The translations under genes were made by a program, and so were the position numbers. A stretch of DNA of 64,000 nucleotides from Symsagittifera roscoffensis (Eukaryota > Xenacoelomorpha > Acoela > Convolutidae), in assembly GCF_963678635.1 (NCBI RefSeq), contig NC_087062.1, forward strand, positions 7,614,193 to 7,678,192, written 5' to 3'. Below the pieces are notes generated by a model. That model saw only the letters and a list, made by a program, of their open reading frames with translations, searched no databases and had not been told where the DNA came from. Below are positions 1-9,676 of the stretch, in pieces. The first letter of the stretch is position 1, and the number at the start of each line of letters is the position of its first letter.

Positions 1-658
1 TATCCGTAGAATTATCTATTGGACCATTGATTAAATTTGGTTCACCTTGTGTGAATGAATGTGTTGTCCAATACGGTAGTCGTGATGTTTGGTTTGTGGG
101 GTTAAAGGGATTTTCACGAATTTGTTCAGATGTTGGTGTTGAACCTAAGTAATCTGAGGGTAGGCTTGAGGTGCTACGTTGTGAAAGAAGCGTAGGGGTT
201 TCTGGTAATATACCAATGGGGTTTTCTGGAGTACTTTGTGTTGGGGATTGAGGTATATCAAAATGAACTCGGGGAGTTTGAAAATTTCTGTTTCGTCGAG
301 GATGTATAATTTGTCTATTTATTTCGACTGTATTTTGGTTTTGACTAGGATTTCGTATTCTACTTAATTCTTGTGGTAGTGTTGGGTATAAGTTATATGT
401 TGGTTCGCTTAGAGGTGCTTGTCGTTGAACTGGTTCTAGTGGTTCAGATAAGCGAGCGTGTCGTTCTTCAAAGGTATATGGGTTATCTTGAAAGGAAATT
501 TGTGTGGATGTTTGGGGGTTTTGGGTAGTTGAAGATGGTGTTGGGTTATCTTGGGATGATGTCGGTGAAGACTGACTGAGTGATTGTTGGTTAGCAATTT
601 TTGATGGTTTTTTATTTATTCTTTTAGTGGAAAAATTTATGTTTATTATAGTATTCTT
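1..658 (-). CDS. Pro/Ser/Gln-rich 3' ORF of the gypsy element, no start codon, partial
   Basis: On the - strand a frame opens after a TAG at 659-661 and stays open for about 219 codons to the left edge. It contains no ATG inside the window. The translation is rich in Pro, Ser, Thr, Gln and Asn, with no membrane segment or cysteine pattern, and no family is recognised. It lies downstream of integrase, where env or other third ORFs sit in gypsy elements. Its start overlaps the end of the small membrane ORF at 624-812 in another frame, so expression would need frameshifting, splicing or a non-AUG start. It could also be the end of an env-like protein whose front has decayed. Confidence 0.5.
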
Positions 659-812
659 CTAGAAAAAGAATTAGGAGGATTGTTGCTAGGGCGAATGTGA
701 TGATTGCTTTCTTTATACATTTGCATATTGTCAAGATGAGGGATGATAGAAATGTTATAAAAATTACAAATAGTAAAAAAATATCTGTTCTACTAAAAAT
801 GGTTCGTATCAT
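624..812 (-). CDS. small membrane ORF 2 of the gypsy element (62 aa)
   Basis: A 62-residue ORF with two hydrophobic stretches, roughly residues 11-27 and 35-51, separated by a Cys/Lys-containing turn, so a small two-pass membrane protein is predicted. Its ATG overlaps the TGA of the preceding small ORF as ATGA at 809-812, the spacing typical of termination-reinitiation. No known family is recognised. Chance is possible because AT-rich DNA readily yields hydrophobic ORFs. Confidence 0.35.
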   Translation of the reverse strand: MIRTIFSRTDIFLLFVIFITFLSSLILTICKCIKKAIITFALATILLILFLEEYYNKHKFFH

Positions 813-1039
813 TTAGATAAGTTTTGTGAATCGTACCTGTGGATATAGTCAATAGCTTTCGAAAGTTGGAGGTATAGTTCAAATATGGAATAGAAAATTA
901 AAAAAATATTGCAAAAAATGATTAAGATTATTACAAAAGATTCAAAGGTATCAAAAAGAAATATGATTAAAAGTTTAAATATCGTTAAAAAGTTTATGAG
1001 AATGTTAAGAATTATGTTGACTGGTCGAGAGAAGAGCAT
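809..1039 (-). CDS. small membrane ORF 1 of the gypsy element (76 aa)
   Basis: A 76-residue ORF made almost entirely of Ile, Leu and Phe up to about residue 55, enough for two membrane spans, followed by a short polar tail. It follows the integrase ORF after about 590 bases of non-coding DNA and is coupled by an ATGA overlap to the next small ORF. It may be an env-position accessory protein or a chance reading of T-rich sequence. No conserved motif is visible. Confidence 0.3.
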   Translation of the reverse strand: MLFSRPVNIILNILINFLTIFKLLIIFLFDTFESFVIILIIFCNIFLIFYSIFELYLQLSKAIDYIHRYDSQNLSK

Positions 1040-1632
1040 TTAAGAAATGGCTTCTCGATCGAATATTTTTTGGTGTTTGGGGCAATTTTCAAGTGTGGTC
1101 GGATTATTTATTGGTTTTTTGACAAGTGGGTTGAGTTTTGTGAAAAATTGTTGGGGGCAAATTTTATGGTGATCGGGAGGTCTTCTTTTTCTTTATTTTT
1201 ATTTGTCAAATGATCTGGGGTATTTTTGAGTTTTTTATACTTTGGGCTAATTAAAATGGTCGTTCTTTTACTTTAGGCTAATTTAACATAATTGTCTGGG
1301 GGGTATTTGAGATCGGAGTTGGGGAAATATTGTTGATCTTTGGGTTATTAGATAAGGGAGGGTTATGATATTATGGTGATATTTATTTTAGTTGTCAAGT
1401 TGGAGTGGTTCGCTTATTTTTGACCTGGAGGTCGCAAAGTTATAGTTATAGATATGCCTGGAGTTTATTATCGTTCGTCTAGTTGATCTGTGTTAGAGTT
1501 AGAGAAAGTGACGGATTGGATGAATCCTATTGGCTAATTATGAACTAGAATCGCTGCGTGTTTGTCAGCATGTTATTTTGAAAAATGAAAGTTCAAAATA
1601 TTTCAGAGGTGCAAAGATTATTAAATATGAAA
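1040..1632 (-). other. non-coding spacer between integrase and the env-position ORFs
   Basis: No long reading frame on either strand. A short open stretch on the - strand of about 54 codons ends near 1,100 but has no start and no recognisable motif. A short motif, AATTAGCC followed by T/C and AAAGTA, occurs twice near 1,240-1,275. Nothing else is seen. Confidence 0.4.
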
Positions 1633-2745
1633 TTAAAGCTGTTTTTGAAATTCGACTTTCTTTAATATTTTAGATTGTGGGATGAATGTTTTATAGTTTT
1701 TACGTGGTTGATTTCTAAGTCGTGATGACTCTCTATGTTCTGATTTGTCAATTTGTTCTTGGGGTATTATTTTTTCTGTCAATTTTCTATTTTTTCTTTC
1801 TTTTTGAGGTATATTTTGATCTAGCTTTTTTGTATTGTTTTTTGTTGTGGTTGATTTTTTATTTTGATTTTCGAGATGAATGTCATGTTGTTCCTTTGTT
1901 TTATTCTCCGTATGTGGGTTATTTTGAATAACTTTTAAACTTGTGAAAGAATATAATTGAGTTAGTTCGCGTAGTGCGTATTCTTTTGGGTAATAAGGTA
2001 ATAGATTGTTTCGATGTTGAACAATTTCTTTTTTGTCTGAGTCGGTGATTTTATATGTGACATCAGTGGGTTTGGCAATTATTTGGTAAGGTCCTTTTCG
2101 AAGGGTTTGTAATTTTTTAGAGATTCCTTTGTGAGTGTTAAAATTGGGTATTAAAACAAATGTTCCAATTTTTAAATCGGAGGCTGGTGTAAAGCGTGAA
2201 TTTATTTGTTCATTAATGTTTTGCCTTTGTAACAACTTTTTTGTTACTTTTTGGTAAATTTCATTGTGTTTTTTATCTCTGTTTAAAATCCATTCGGTGT
2301 GTGTACCGGAGGCTAATTTAAGAATTTGTGGGTGATGAAAATGATCTTCATCGTGTGTGTGTAAAGGTAGGTTATAACAAATTGAGTCTTTATTCGGTTG
2401 GCAAAGACTTTGTGCATTTTTATGAGAGTTTGCTGTAAACATAATTGATTTGCGTGGCTTTTGATTAAAAACCATTTCATATGGTGACATTCCTAGAGTT
2501 GTCGTGATTTGTGAATTATATGCTAAGGGAAATAGTTTTACATCTGCTGACCATTCAGTGTATTTTGTATCATTTCCATTGATGATACAACTAAGATATT
2601 CTTGTAGTGAACGGTTCATACCTTCGACTAAGCCGTTTGTCCAAGGTGCATGAGAGGTACGTGGTTTGTGTTTGATGTTATATAAATTACATAGTGTGAT
2701 GATTTCATTATTTATGAATTCTGTACCGTTGTCTGTAACTAAAAT
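1633..2745 (-). pseudogene. gypsy integrase, C-terminal half (second D and E of the catalytic triad, GPY/F module)
   Basis: This frame carries VTDNGTEF (second catalytic Asp), then NGLVEGMNRSL with the catalytic Glu, and further on a GPY/F-like module (LRKGPYQI) followed by HRNNLLPYYPKE, the usual end of gypsy integrases. The tail is Lys/Asn-rich without a chromodomain. It is out of frame with the upstream RNase H-integrase part: the two frames meet at about 2,739-2,745 inside a T-run, consistent with loss of one base. A homopolymer sequencing error would give the same picture. Confidence 0.85.
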
Positions 2746-4397
2746 TCTGGTAGTCCGAATTTGGCTATCCAGTGTTCATAGAGTGTTGTGTAAGCGTAAT
2801 AAGCGTTACAATACGGTACTGGGTTAAGTGCTACATAATGTGTAAACGCGTCAACAATTACCATAATGTAGGAGTTTCCTTCGGATGATGGTGAAATTGG
2901 TCCTTTTGTATCAAATGAAATACGGTGGTTAAAGTACAAACTTTGTCCTTTAAAGTCTTGTTTTTGTGCTATTTGTTTTTGATTTGGATAAGGTTTATTT
3001 AGCTGACATACTCTACAATCATTGCATAGTACTTTCATCCAAATTGGTGCATTTGGAAAATAAAAGTTTTGTATGAAATTTGAATATGTTTTCTCTGATC
3101 CAGAGTGTCCTTTAATGTTTTGTGTATGTGAGATATTAAAAGCTATAAGAATCATACTTAGAGGGAGACAGGGAACTGTAGATTCATTTAATTGGTATTC
3201 TAGAAGGTCTGTGTTTTCGTTAATTGTTGTATTATTAAATTTTCGAAAATATCGGAGGAGTGTTTTATTTCCTAAAATAGTTGTATCTGCCTTGACGGGT
3301 TTAGTTTTATATTTGTGCCATGATTTTAGTTGTCTAATTACTGGGTCAAGATTTTGATATTTTTTCAAGGTATTAATTGTAATTTTATCTGTTGGGGGGA
3401 GAAAAATGTTTTCTATTTCTAATTTAGATAAAAGAATTGTATCAAGTGGGTCATGGAGGTCAAAAACTTGATTTATTGTGTATTTTGAATCGTTTGTTTG
3501 CGGTCCTGATAAATTTATTTTATCAGTTAGATTTTCTTTTTCGATTAATGGAAAAAGGACTTTTTTATGCGAGTGTTGTTTTACTCTTTTTTGTTGGGTG
3601 TTATTTTTTATCCATTGTGAATATGGAATTGGTTTAAAAGTTGATGTTCCAAGTAGATCAACTTCGTAGTGGTTATTTTGGCAATCTAAATAAAGTGGGA
3701 AGTGTTGTAGATTGTTTATTTGTGATTGTTCAACGTCAGTTTTTACTGCATATTTGCATTCTAGTCGGGGTGATGTTTCGTTTTCTGCAAGGTAAAATTT
3801 TATATTTTTGGGTATTTCAACTGTAGTTTTACGTGTAAGTAATTCAGGTGGTGTATTTCGACTTAAAGTGTCTGGTAATGCAAGATTCTTTCCTGCTGTC
3901 CAAACTATATGTAAGTTTGGGAATTTCATTAGAATTAATTGAAATCTATAAACTCGGTGATTTGGGTTGGATTTTTGTGTAAGGAGAAAAATGATTGGTT
4001 TGTGATCTGTAAATAGAACTGTTGGATGTTTTGATCCAAGTATCAGAAATTCATATTCTGTTAGTGTATATATTATGGCTGTACATTCTCTCATTAGAGT
4101 TGAGAGTCGTAGCTCTGCTTGAGTGAATAGTCGAGAATTTGCAGATATAAGGTTCATTTTGTTTGTACCATTGTGTGATTGTAATAATGCTGCGCCGATG
4201 CCAAAATTCGAAGCATCGCACATTGCATAGAATGGTTGATTTGGATCTGGAATTGTATTCGAAATTTGTTCAGTTAAGAGTTTTTTAATTTCTTCAAATC
4301 GTGCTTGATGTTCTGTGTTCCATTCAAAATTGTTTTGTTGTCTAAGTATATTATAGAATGGTCTTAGGTATAATTGCATTTTATAGACATATTTGCT
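2739..4397 (-). pseudogene. gypsy RNase H and integrase N-terminal part
   Basis: The first part is RNase H: YAMCDASNFGIGAALLQ, an RECTAI segment and LFTDHKPI carry the acidic residues. After a spacer comes the integrase zinc domain, with two His (about residues 413 and 420) and a CNDCRVC pair, then the first catalytic Asp in ISFDTKGP and a second core strand YIMVIVDAFTHY. The frame ends at a TAG immediately before the second catalytic Asp because of the 1-nt shift at 2,739. It is in the same frame as RT and separated from it only by the TAA at 4,398. Confidence 0.85.
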
Positions 4398-5558
4398 TTA
4401 ACAATTTAACATTCCAAGGAATTCTTGGATTTTCTTTTTGTTTGTTGGTGGTTGGAGCTTTTGAATAGCATCAATGCGTGATTTTAATGGAGTGATTGTT
4501 TTTCTTTCTATATTTTGTCCTAAGAATTTAACTCTTGTTAAAAAGAAGTGTGGTTTATCGGGGGCGGCCTTCAGATTTTCGTTCTGAAATATTTTGTGAT
4601 AGTGTTCTAAAACATTGAACATTTCTTCTTTTGTCTGTGATTGAATAAAAACATCGTCTAAATAGGTGATTGCGTTTTTCTTGAGTATTAGTGGTCTAAA
4701 AATTTTACTCATAAAATCTGAAAATGCTGCTGGTCCTATGGATATTCCATAGAATAGGCGGTTGAATTCATATTGCTGATTTCCAATAACAAATTGTGTT
4801 AAGCGTCGCGATTGTTCATCTAGTGGCATTTGATTATATGCACTATTCATATCTGCGGTTGTAAAAAATTTTCCGTTTATTTTTGTTAAAATAACTTGTA
4901 TTGGTTCAATAGGCCAATTGCATTTTGATTCGTCTATTAGTGAATTAAGATATCTAGCGTCTAGAACTATTTTTAATGATTCTCCTTTTGCTAGGATGAT
5001 AACAGGGTTGATAAATGTGTTACCTTTTGGTTGTTCTTCTTTGTTTACCGGTGAGATAATTTTGTATTGTTCTAAAATATCGAGTAATCTGTTCACTTTA
5101 TCGTGTAAATGAATTGGTACTTTACTTGCTCTTTGTTTTTTGAAAAATGCGTCAGGTTTTAATGGAAGATGTAGTGATGAACTGATTTTACCAACATCAA
5201 ATTTGGATGTTGCATAGACTGATGAATATTTTATTAGCTGTTTGGCTAACTTATCAAATTCGTCTTGTGTTATTTGTGAATGTTGGATGTTAAACATTGT
5301 TAAAAATTTCTGTTGATTCTCTGTATAGTTATTTATGTTGAATGTAGGTTTGAAATATGGGGTTTTTGTGAAATAATCTGTATTTCTTTTTTCATTACTT
5401 ATTATATTATTTATGGATAATTCTTCATTAAGAATTGTGGATTGACAAATATCTAATAACTGAAGTATATTATTTACGCGGTATGCTTTTTCGTGTACTG
5501 GTGATATCGTAACGTTGGTTGCGCAATATCCCAAAAGTCCTAAAGGTAATGTTACTTG
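4398..5558 (-). pseudogene. gypsy reverse transcriptase
   Basis: RT motifs in order: LDARYLN, TTADMNSAYNQMPL, the QYEFNRLFYGIS region, YLDDVFIQSQ as the catalytic box, then PHFFLTRVKFLGQ and FLGMLN at the connection to RNase H. The frame opens right after the TAA that ends protease at 5,559, and both are in the same phase, so protease and RT were one polyprotein. It ends with a TAA at 4,398-4,400, at the position where gypsy elements normally have a Tyr (LNYY), and coding resumes in the same frame beyond it. Confidence 0.9.
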
Positions 5559-6203
5559 TTAGGGTGTATTATTGTATACATGTAACGAAATAATATCTGA
5601 ATTCGAGTTTTTCAAATATTTTATGGATGAAATTGTGATTTTGAAAAATTTATGGATAGGTTTGAATTCAAAGTCTGACATATAGAGTTGTTGTTTATTC
5701 TGTTTTTTATCATATTGGTGAACTTGTTTTATTGAAAAATTATATATGTTTCCTGATAGTGGTTTCAGGTGTTTTCTTTGTTGGTTATATATTGGATAAA
5801 ATTTTGAAAAGAATGGTGGTTGTTTATTTAATCTTTGAAAAAATGTTAGGGATGTGTCTTTTGTTTTTGTGTATTTATCTTTGATTAATATTTTACTATT
5901 CAAAATGTTGATTGTTGGTATATATTTAGAGATAAATGGTATTCCAATGATATTGGGTTTAATATCAGTGATATGAAATATTTGTTTAAATGGTTTATTT
6001 AAAATTTTATTTTGCTCTATTGTTCTTGTGGGGAGAAGAAATAATTGAATTTTTCCATAGTTTACCAATGTTGATCCTTGTGCTGTTGCTAGTTTACTGG
6101 AGGTTTCAAGAGGCGTTAGTTTTGGGTGTAATGTTTTTATCTCATTCCATGTGGGAATGTTTATTATGTTTGATTCTGCTCCTGAATCAATTAAAAAATA
6201 ATT
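5559..6203 (-). CDS. gypsy aspartic protease, reached by -1 frameshift from Gag
   Basis: The frame starts right at the Gag end and reads FLIDSGAES, the retroviral-type aspartic protease active site, followed by a flap-like Gly region and IIGIPFISKY. It has no plausible ATG of its own before the active site; the first ATG (6,068) lies after it. It is -1 to Gag, the two frames share only 6,191-6,203, and that stretch contains a run of six T (6,193-6,198), so a -1 shift there is needed. It ends in a TAA at 5,559-5,561 that is in frame with RT. Confidence 0.85.
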   Translation of the reverse strand, partial: NYFLIDSGAESNIINIPTWNEIKTLHPKLTPLETSSKLATAQGSTLVNYGKIQLFLLPTRTIEQNKILNKPFKQIFHITDIKPNIIGIPFISKYIPTINILNSKILIKDKYTKTKDTSLTFFQRLNKQPPFFSKFYPIYNQQRKHLKPLSGNIYNFSIKQVHQYDKKQNKQQLYMSDFEFKPIHKFFKITISSIKYLKNSNSDIISLHVYNNTP

Positions 6204-8770
6204 TCAAGATCTGGTGGTTGAAATTCTTTGTTTCTTGGGCTTTCTAAAAGAAATGGTATTGTCCAAATTTTTTCTTTGGGTTGTTCTTTTTGTGTATTTT
6301 GATAGATGTGATTTGTATTCAAGCATTTTGTTTTGTCATTTTCATGAGATTGATTTGTAGTGTTGATTTCGTTAGTTTCTTGTGCCGTTTGTGTAGAATG
6401 GATGGGTTCAATATAATAATTGTGAAGGAGTTCTAATTGATTTTCATATACATGTGATGAAAAAGGTTGTTCATATATAATAGGTTCGTAGTCATTTTCG
6501 ACTGCTATCATATTGATGGAGATAGTGTTTTCTGTATCACTTTCTGAATCTGATGATTCACAGTTTATTTGATTTAGTTGTAGTTCGTTATTTCCTGTGT
6601 CATCAATACCTGGGGGGTCTGATGTTGATTCTGGATTTGATTGTACTTGATTAATATGTCTTTGATGTTTAGGTGTACTACTTCTGTGGCGATTGTTGGA
6701 ATTATTATAGTGGTTATTATTTCTGTGTGGTGATTGGGAATAGTTTCTATAGCGATTATTATAACTTGAATGTCGATTTTGTGAATTGTTTCGTGATCTG
6801 TTTTGATAATTATTGTTTGGTCTGTTATAGTTTGATCTATTGTATGAGTTATTCCTTGATCGATTGTTCGGGTAATTCTGGTTTCGGTTGTTTGAATAAC
6901 TTCTATTTCGATTATTGGAATAGTTTCTATTTCTATTGTATGATGAATTTCGTGATTGATTGTTTGGATAGTAATTATTCCTTGATTGGGAATTAGATCT
7001 AGAGACAAATTGTGTTGTATTTGAATTTGATCTGGAGTAGTTATTTTGACTATTTGGTCTATTATAATGATTTTGTGATGAATTTTGTGTATTTCTTCGT
7101 TCTGGTGATCTTCCTCTATAACTTGAGTTATATGGTGATTGAGTTCTCGTGTAATTGGTATTGTTCGGAAGTGGTTTTCCTGAACTGTTGTTGCTGTATA
7201 CATTTTTGTTCGGTAGATTTTGATCTTTTTTCATGTATTGATAGAATGATTTATTTGGTTCTTTATATTTTTGAGGTTTGTTTTGATTGTCCTGTTGTTT
7301 TTGTCTACATTCAGAAATACTATGTCCGTATCGTCGGCAATAATTACACCATTTTTTGAAAGATGGTTTGCCTTTAAAGTTTGGGTGTTTTTCATAAATA
7401 TTAAGTATTTCAGTGATTTTTTCAACAAGGTCTGTATCTGATTCCTGTATATTGTTGATATTTGTGGTATTTGTTTCAATTCGGTTAACATATTGTAATT
7501 TCAGATTTTCTGTTTCTTCAAGTTTCATTGTAATTTCCGCTTGCTCTAGTTTGTCTACTAGTTTTCGAAAATCTAAATCGGGCTCTCGAATTGAGGAGGG
7601 ATGGGATGCTCTCTTTTTTATTGCTATTTTCCTTAATTGAGGTGTTAAGGTCATCATTAAGACTTCTGTCATTTTTGTGTTTTTATAGTCGTGTGTATTT
7701 AAAGAATATGCTTTTCGAACTAGTGTTTCGATACGTACTGCTAATTGTTTGATGGTTTCATTTGGTAATCTGCGAATTTCATTACATAAAACTCTTTGTT
7801 GTTGTTTGTTTCTTTCGGAGTCAAACATTTTTGAAAATTCTTGTGTAAATCTTTTCCAATTTGATTTTATTTCTATAGGCAATACTGAAAACCATTTTTG
7901 TGCTGCGCCGTCTAAGGTTGTCTGTATCAACGCTGTGCGTCGATGTATCCAATTTTGATGTAGTGGCGTATTAATTGGTTCAGGTCCTATATTTAAAATT
8001 AAATTTGCTGTTACTGCATTTAAATAATCTTCTACAGAATATTCAGGGTCTGTTCCTGTGAATACCATTAATGGTTTGTTTGATGTTATTGATGATCCAC
8101 CCATAAGGTGTGGATTCATTGTCATTTGTAATGATTCTGCTGCATTTGGCATTTGTGAAAAATTTGAAAGTTGATTTTTTGTTATTTCGTGTTGTTGAAG
8201 GTAATATGGAAGTGGTATTTCATTTTGCATTTGTGTTGGTTGATACGAGTGTGTAATCATTGGGTTTTGTGGCTGAATTGGTTGAAAAGATTGTGTATCA
8301 ATCGGGTTTTGCATTTGTATTGGTTGTTGATTTTGTGTATCTATTTGATGTGGAGAAAAAATTCTATGATATGTATATGGTTTTTGCACTCCTTGTCCGC
8401 GATATTGTTGGGTATATGGTGCAAATATATCTGGTTGTAAATAATCATCATCAGAGGATAGGTAATCCGTTTGATGAGGTGCTTGTTTTTTATTTTTATT
8501 CTGTTGAAAGAATGGGTAATTTTCACTATGATCCTGTGGAGGATGTGAATTAGTTTGAAAATTTACTGAGTTGGTTGTTGCCATTGGGTTATCCCAATAT
8601 CGAGATTTTATCTGATTATTATTATTTTTTCGTGGGGGATAGTTTATTTTTGATGAATGTGCGTAATTATAATTGTGTTCCGCAAAAGTGTTTCTTGTGA
8701 ACGTTCTGCGTGTTTGATGGTGTTTGAATATCTTGTTGAGTGAGATTCCTAGTTCCGTTGAGGTTTTCAT
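6191..8770 (-). CDS. gypsy Gag polyprotein (859 aa) with CCHC zinc knuckle
   Basis: Residues 1-230 are Gln/Asn/Pro-rich. Residues about 233-420 look like the Retrotrans_gag capsid domain (PLMVFTGTDPEYSVEDYL, then QKWFSVLP and FTQEFSKMF). A single zinc knuckle, CX2CX4HX4C (CNYCRRYGHSISEC), lies at about 475-488. It is followed by some 200 residues of Asn/Arg/Ser/Tyr repeats that probably bind nucleic acid, then an acidic tail. The frame ends in TAA at 6,191 directly after a T-run, the likely frameshift point to protease. The first 34 codons overlap the preceding ORF in another frame, so the real start could be downstream. Confidence 0.88.
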   Translation of the reverse strand: MKTSTELGISLNKIFKHHQTRRTFTRNTFAEHNYNYAHSSKINYPPRKNNNNQIKSRYWDNPMATTNSVNFQTNSHPPQDHSENYPFFQQNKNKKQAPHQTDYLSSDDDYLQPDIFAPYTQQYRGQGVQKPYTYHRIFSPHQIDTQNQQPIQMQNPIDTQSFQPIQPQNPMITHSYQPTQMQNEIPLPYYLQQHEITKNQLSNFSQMPNAAESLQMTMNPHLMGGSSITSNKPLMVFTGTDPEYSVEDYLNAVTANLILNIGPEPINTPLHQNWIHRRTALIQTTLDGAAQKWFSVLPIEIKSNWKRFTQEFSKMFDSERNKQQQRVLCNEIRRLPNETIKQLAVRIETLVRKAYSLNTHDYKNTKMTEVLMMTLTPQLRKIAIKKRASHPSSIREPDLDFRKLVDKLEQAEITMKLEETENLKLQYVNRIETNTTNINNIQESDTDLVEKITEILNIYEKHPNFKGKPSFKKWCNYCRRYGHSISECRQKQQDNQNKPQKYKEPNKSFYQYMKKDQNLPNKNVYSNNSSGKPLPNNTNYTRTQSPYNSSYRGRSPERRNTQNSSQNHYNRPNSQNNYSRSNSNTTQFVSRSNSQSRNNYYPNNQSRNSSYNRNRNYSNNRNRSYSNNRNQNYPNNRSRNNSYNRSNYNRPNNNYQNRSRNNSQNRHSSYNNRYRNYSQSPHRNNNHYNNSNNRHRSSTPKHQRHINQVQSNPESTSDPPGIDDTGNNELQLNQINCESSDSESDTENTISINMIAVENDYEPIIYEQPFSSHVYENQLELLHNYYIEPIHSTQTAQETNEINTTNQSHENDKTKCLNTNHIYQNTQKEQPKEKIWTIPFLLESPRNKEFQPPDLEIIF

Positions 8771-9086
8771 TGTGTATGACGGTCGAGTTTAGGCTGTTAT
8801 TTCGCGTATCAGGTAGAAATGTATTGTAGTTTAATGGTGTTGCATCAATTGTTAATGGTACTACTCTTACATAATCTCTTGTATAAGATATTGTACTTAT
8901 TGCTTGACTTGCAATTGATTGTGGGATATTTATAAATGCATAATGAGACCATTCGGGGTCCCAAACGTAGTCTGAGTGTTCTGTGATGGCGGTATCATCG
9001 TTTGAATTTTGAGGTCTGAAATTTTTTCTTGCTTGTGAAATTAAATCTATATTATGTGTGAAATAATCTATTATAAACCATGCCAA
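8667..9086 (-). CDS. gypsy pre-gag ORF C (139 aa), unknown function
   Basis: An ORF of 139 codons whose ATG lies inside the end of ORF B (16-nt overlap) and whose end overlaps the start of Gag by 104 nt. The protein is mixed polar with an aromatic N-terminus (MAWFIIDYF) and no recognised domain. It is in the pol-type phase, Gag in the other. It could be a matrix-like N-terminal part of Gag joined by frameshifting, or an independent accessory protein. Confidence 0.5.
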   Translation of the reverse strand: MAWFIIDYFTHNIDLISQARKNFRPQNSNDDTAITEHSDYVWDPEWSHYAFINIPQSIASQAISTISYTRDYVRVVPLTIDATPLNYNTFLPDTRNNSLNSTVIHNENLNGTRNLTQQDIQTPSNTQNVHKKHFCGTQL

Positions 9087-9676
9087 AATTTTTTGTAAGT
9101 CATGTTTTGTATGTTCTGAAACATCATTTTAGTGAAATTTTCTTTAATTATATGTAGGAAAGTTGAAAATAGTGTGATTTCATGTCGTACCCTTATATGT
9201 TTAGATGTCTCTGTCGGTGAGACATTTGGGATTGGGATTTCGTTTTCTAATATTGAGATATAACTATATATTATGGCAAAAACTTCATTAGTAAATATGG
9301 AGTTTGCTCTTTGTGAGTTATGATATTGTATGCTTTTTATATATTCTGAGAATACTTTTGAAAATTCTAAATCAAGATCGTCTGTTTGAATTATATATTT
9401 GCGGTGATTCGGGTTTGGTGAACTAAATTCTATGGTGTAGATTCCGTATTGTTGTGTCAAATTACATATATCTTTCAGATAGTGATCAATAATTTGTCTT
9501 TTGATCTTTACATCTGGGAACTCTGCTTTACATGGGCTGATTCCGGGTTCAAATAAATTTAGAAGTAAATTCTTGCAAAATATTTGCTGTCCTCTATCAT
9601 TGGGTGCATCTACGAGGAAGGGGTAGATATCATCATCATCTGGACTATCTTCACTTGGAGTGTGTGTTTGGCTCAT
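9071..9676 (-). CDS. gypsy pre-gag ORF B (201 aa), unknown function
   Basis: It begins with a strongly acidic stretch (SEDSPDDDDIYPF) and continues as a balanced, globular-looking protein containing CNLTQQYGIYTIEF and several amphipathic helices. Length and composition are those of a real protein, but no family is recognised. The ATG lies within ORF A (26-nt overlap) and the stop within ORF C (16-nt overlap). Tight overlaps between neighbours argue for selection on compact coding or for small frameshifts in one ancestral gene. Confidence 0.55.
   Translation of the reverse strand: MSQTHTPSEDSPDDDDIYPFLVDAPNDRGQQIFCKNLLLNLFEPGISPCKAEFPDVKIKRQIIDHYLKDICNLTQQYGIYTIEFSSPNPNHRKYIIQTDDLDLEFSKVFSEYIKSIQYHNSQRANSIFTNEVFAIIYSYISILENEIPIPNVSPTETSKHIRVRHEITLFSTFLHIIKENFTKMMFQNIQNMTYKKFWHGL

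Noticed and set aside
4398-5561. Nuclear genetic code with TAA as Tyr
   Set aside because: Otoferlin and FAM228-like genes use standard codons, and the LINE and BEL elements carry ordinary nonsense mutations; simple mutation is sufficient.
6673-7359. Frames on both strands inside the Gag low-complexity part (6,574-7,203 - and 6,673-7,359 +)
   Set aside because: Shadows of the Asn/Arg/Ser repeat coding of Gag in other frames.
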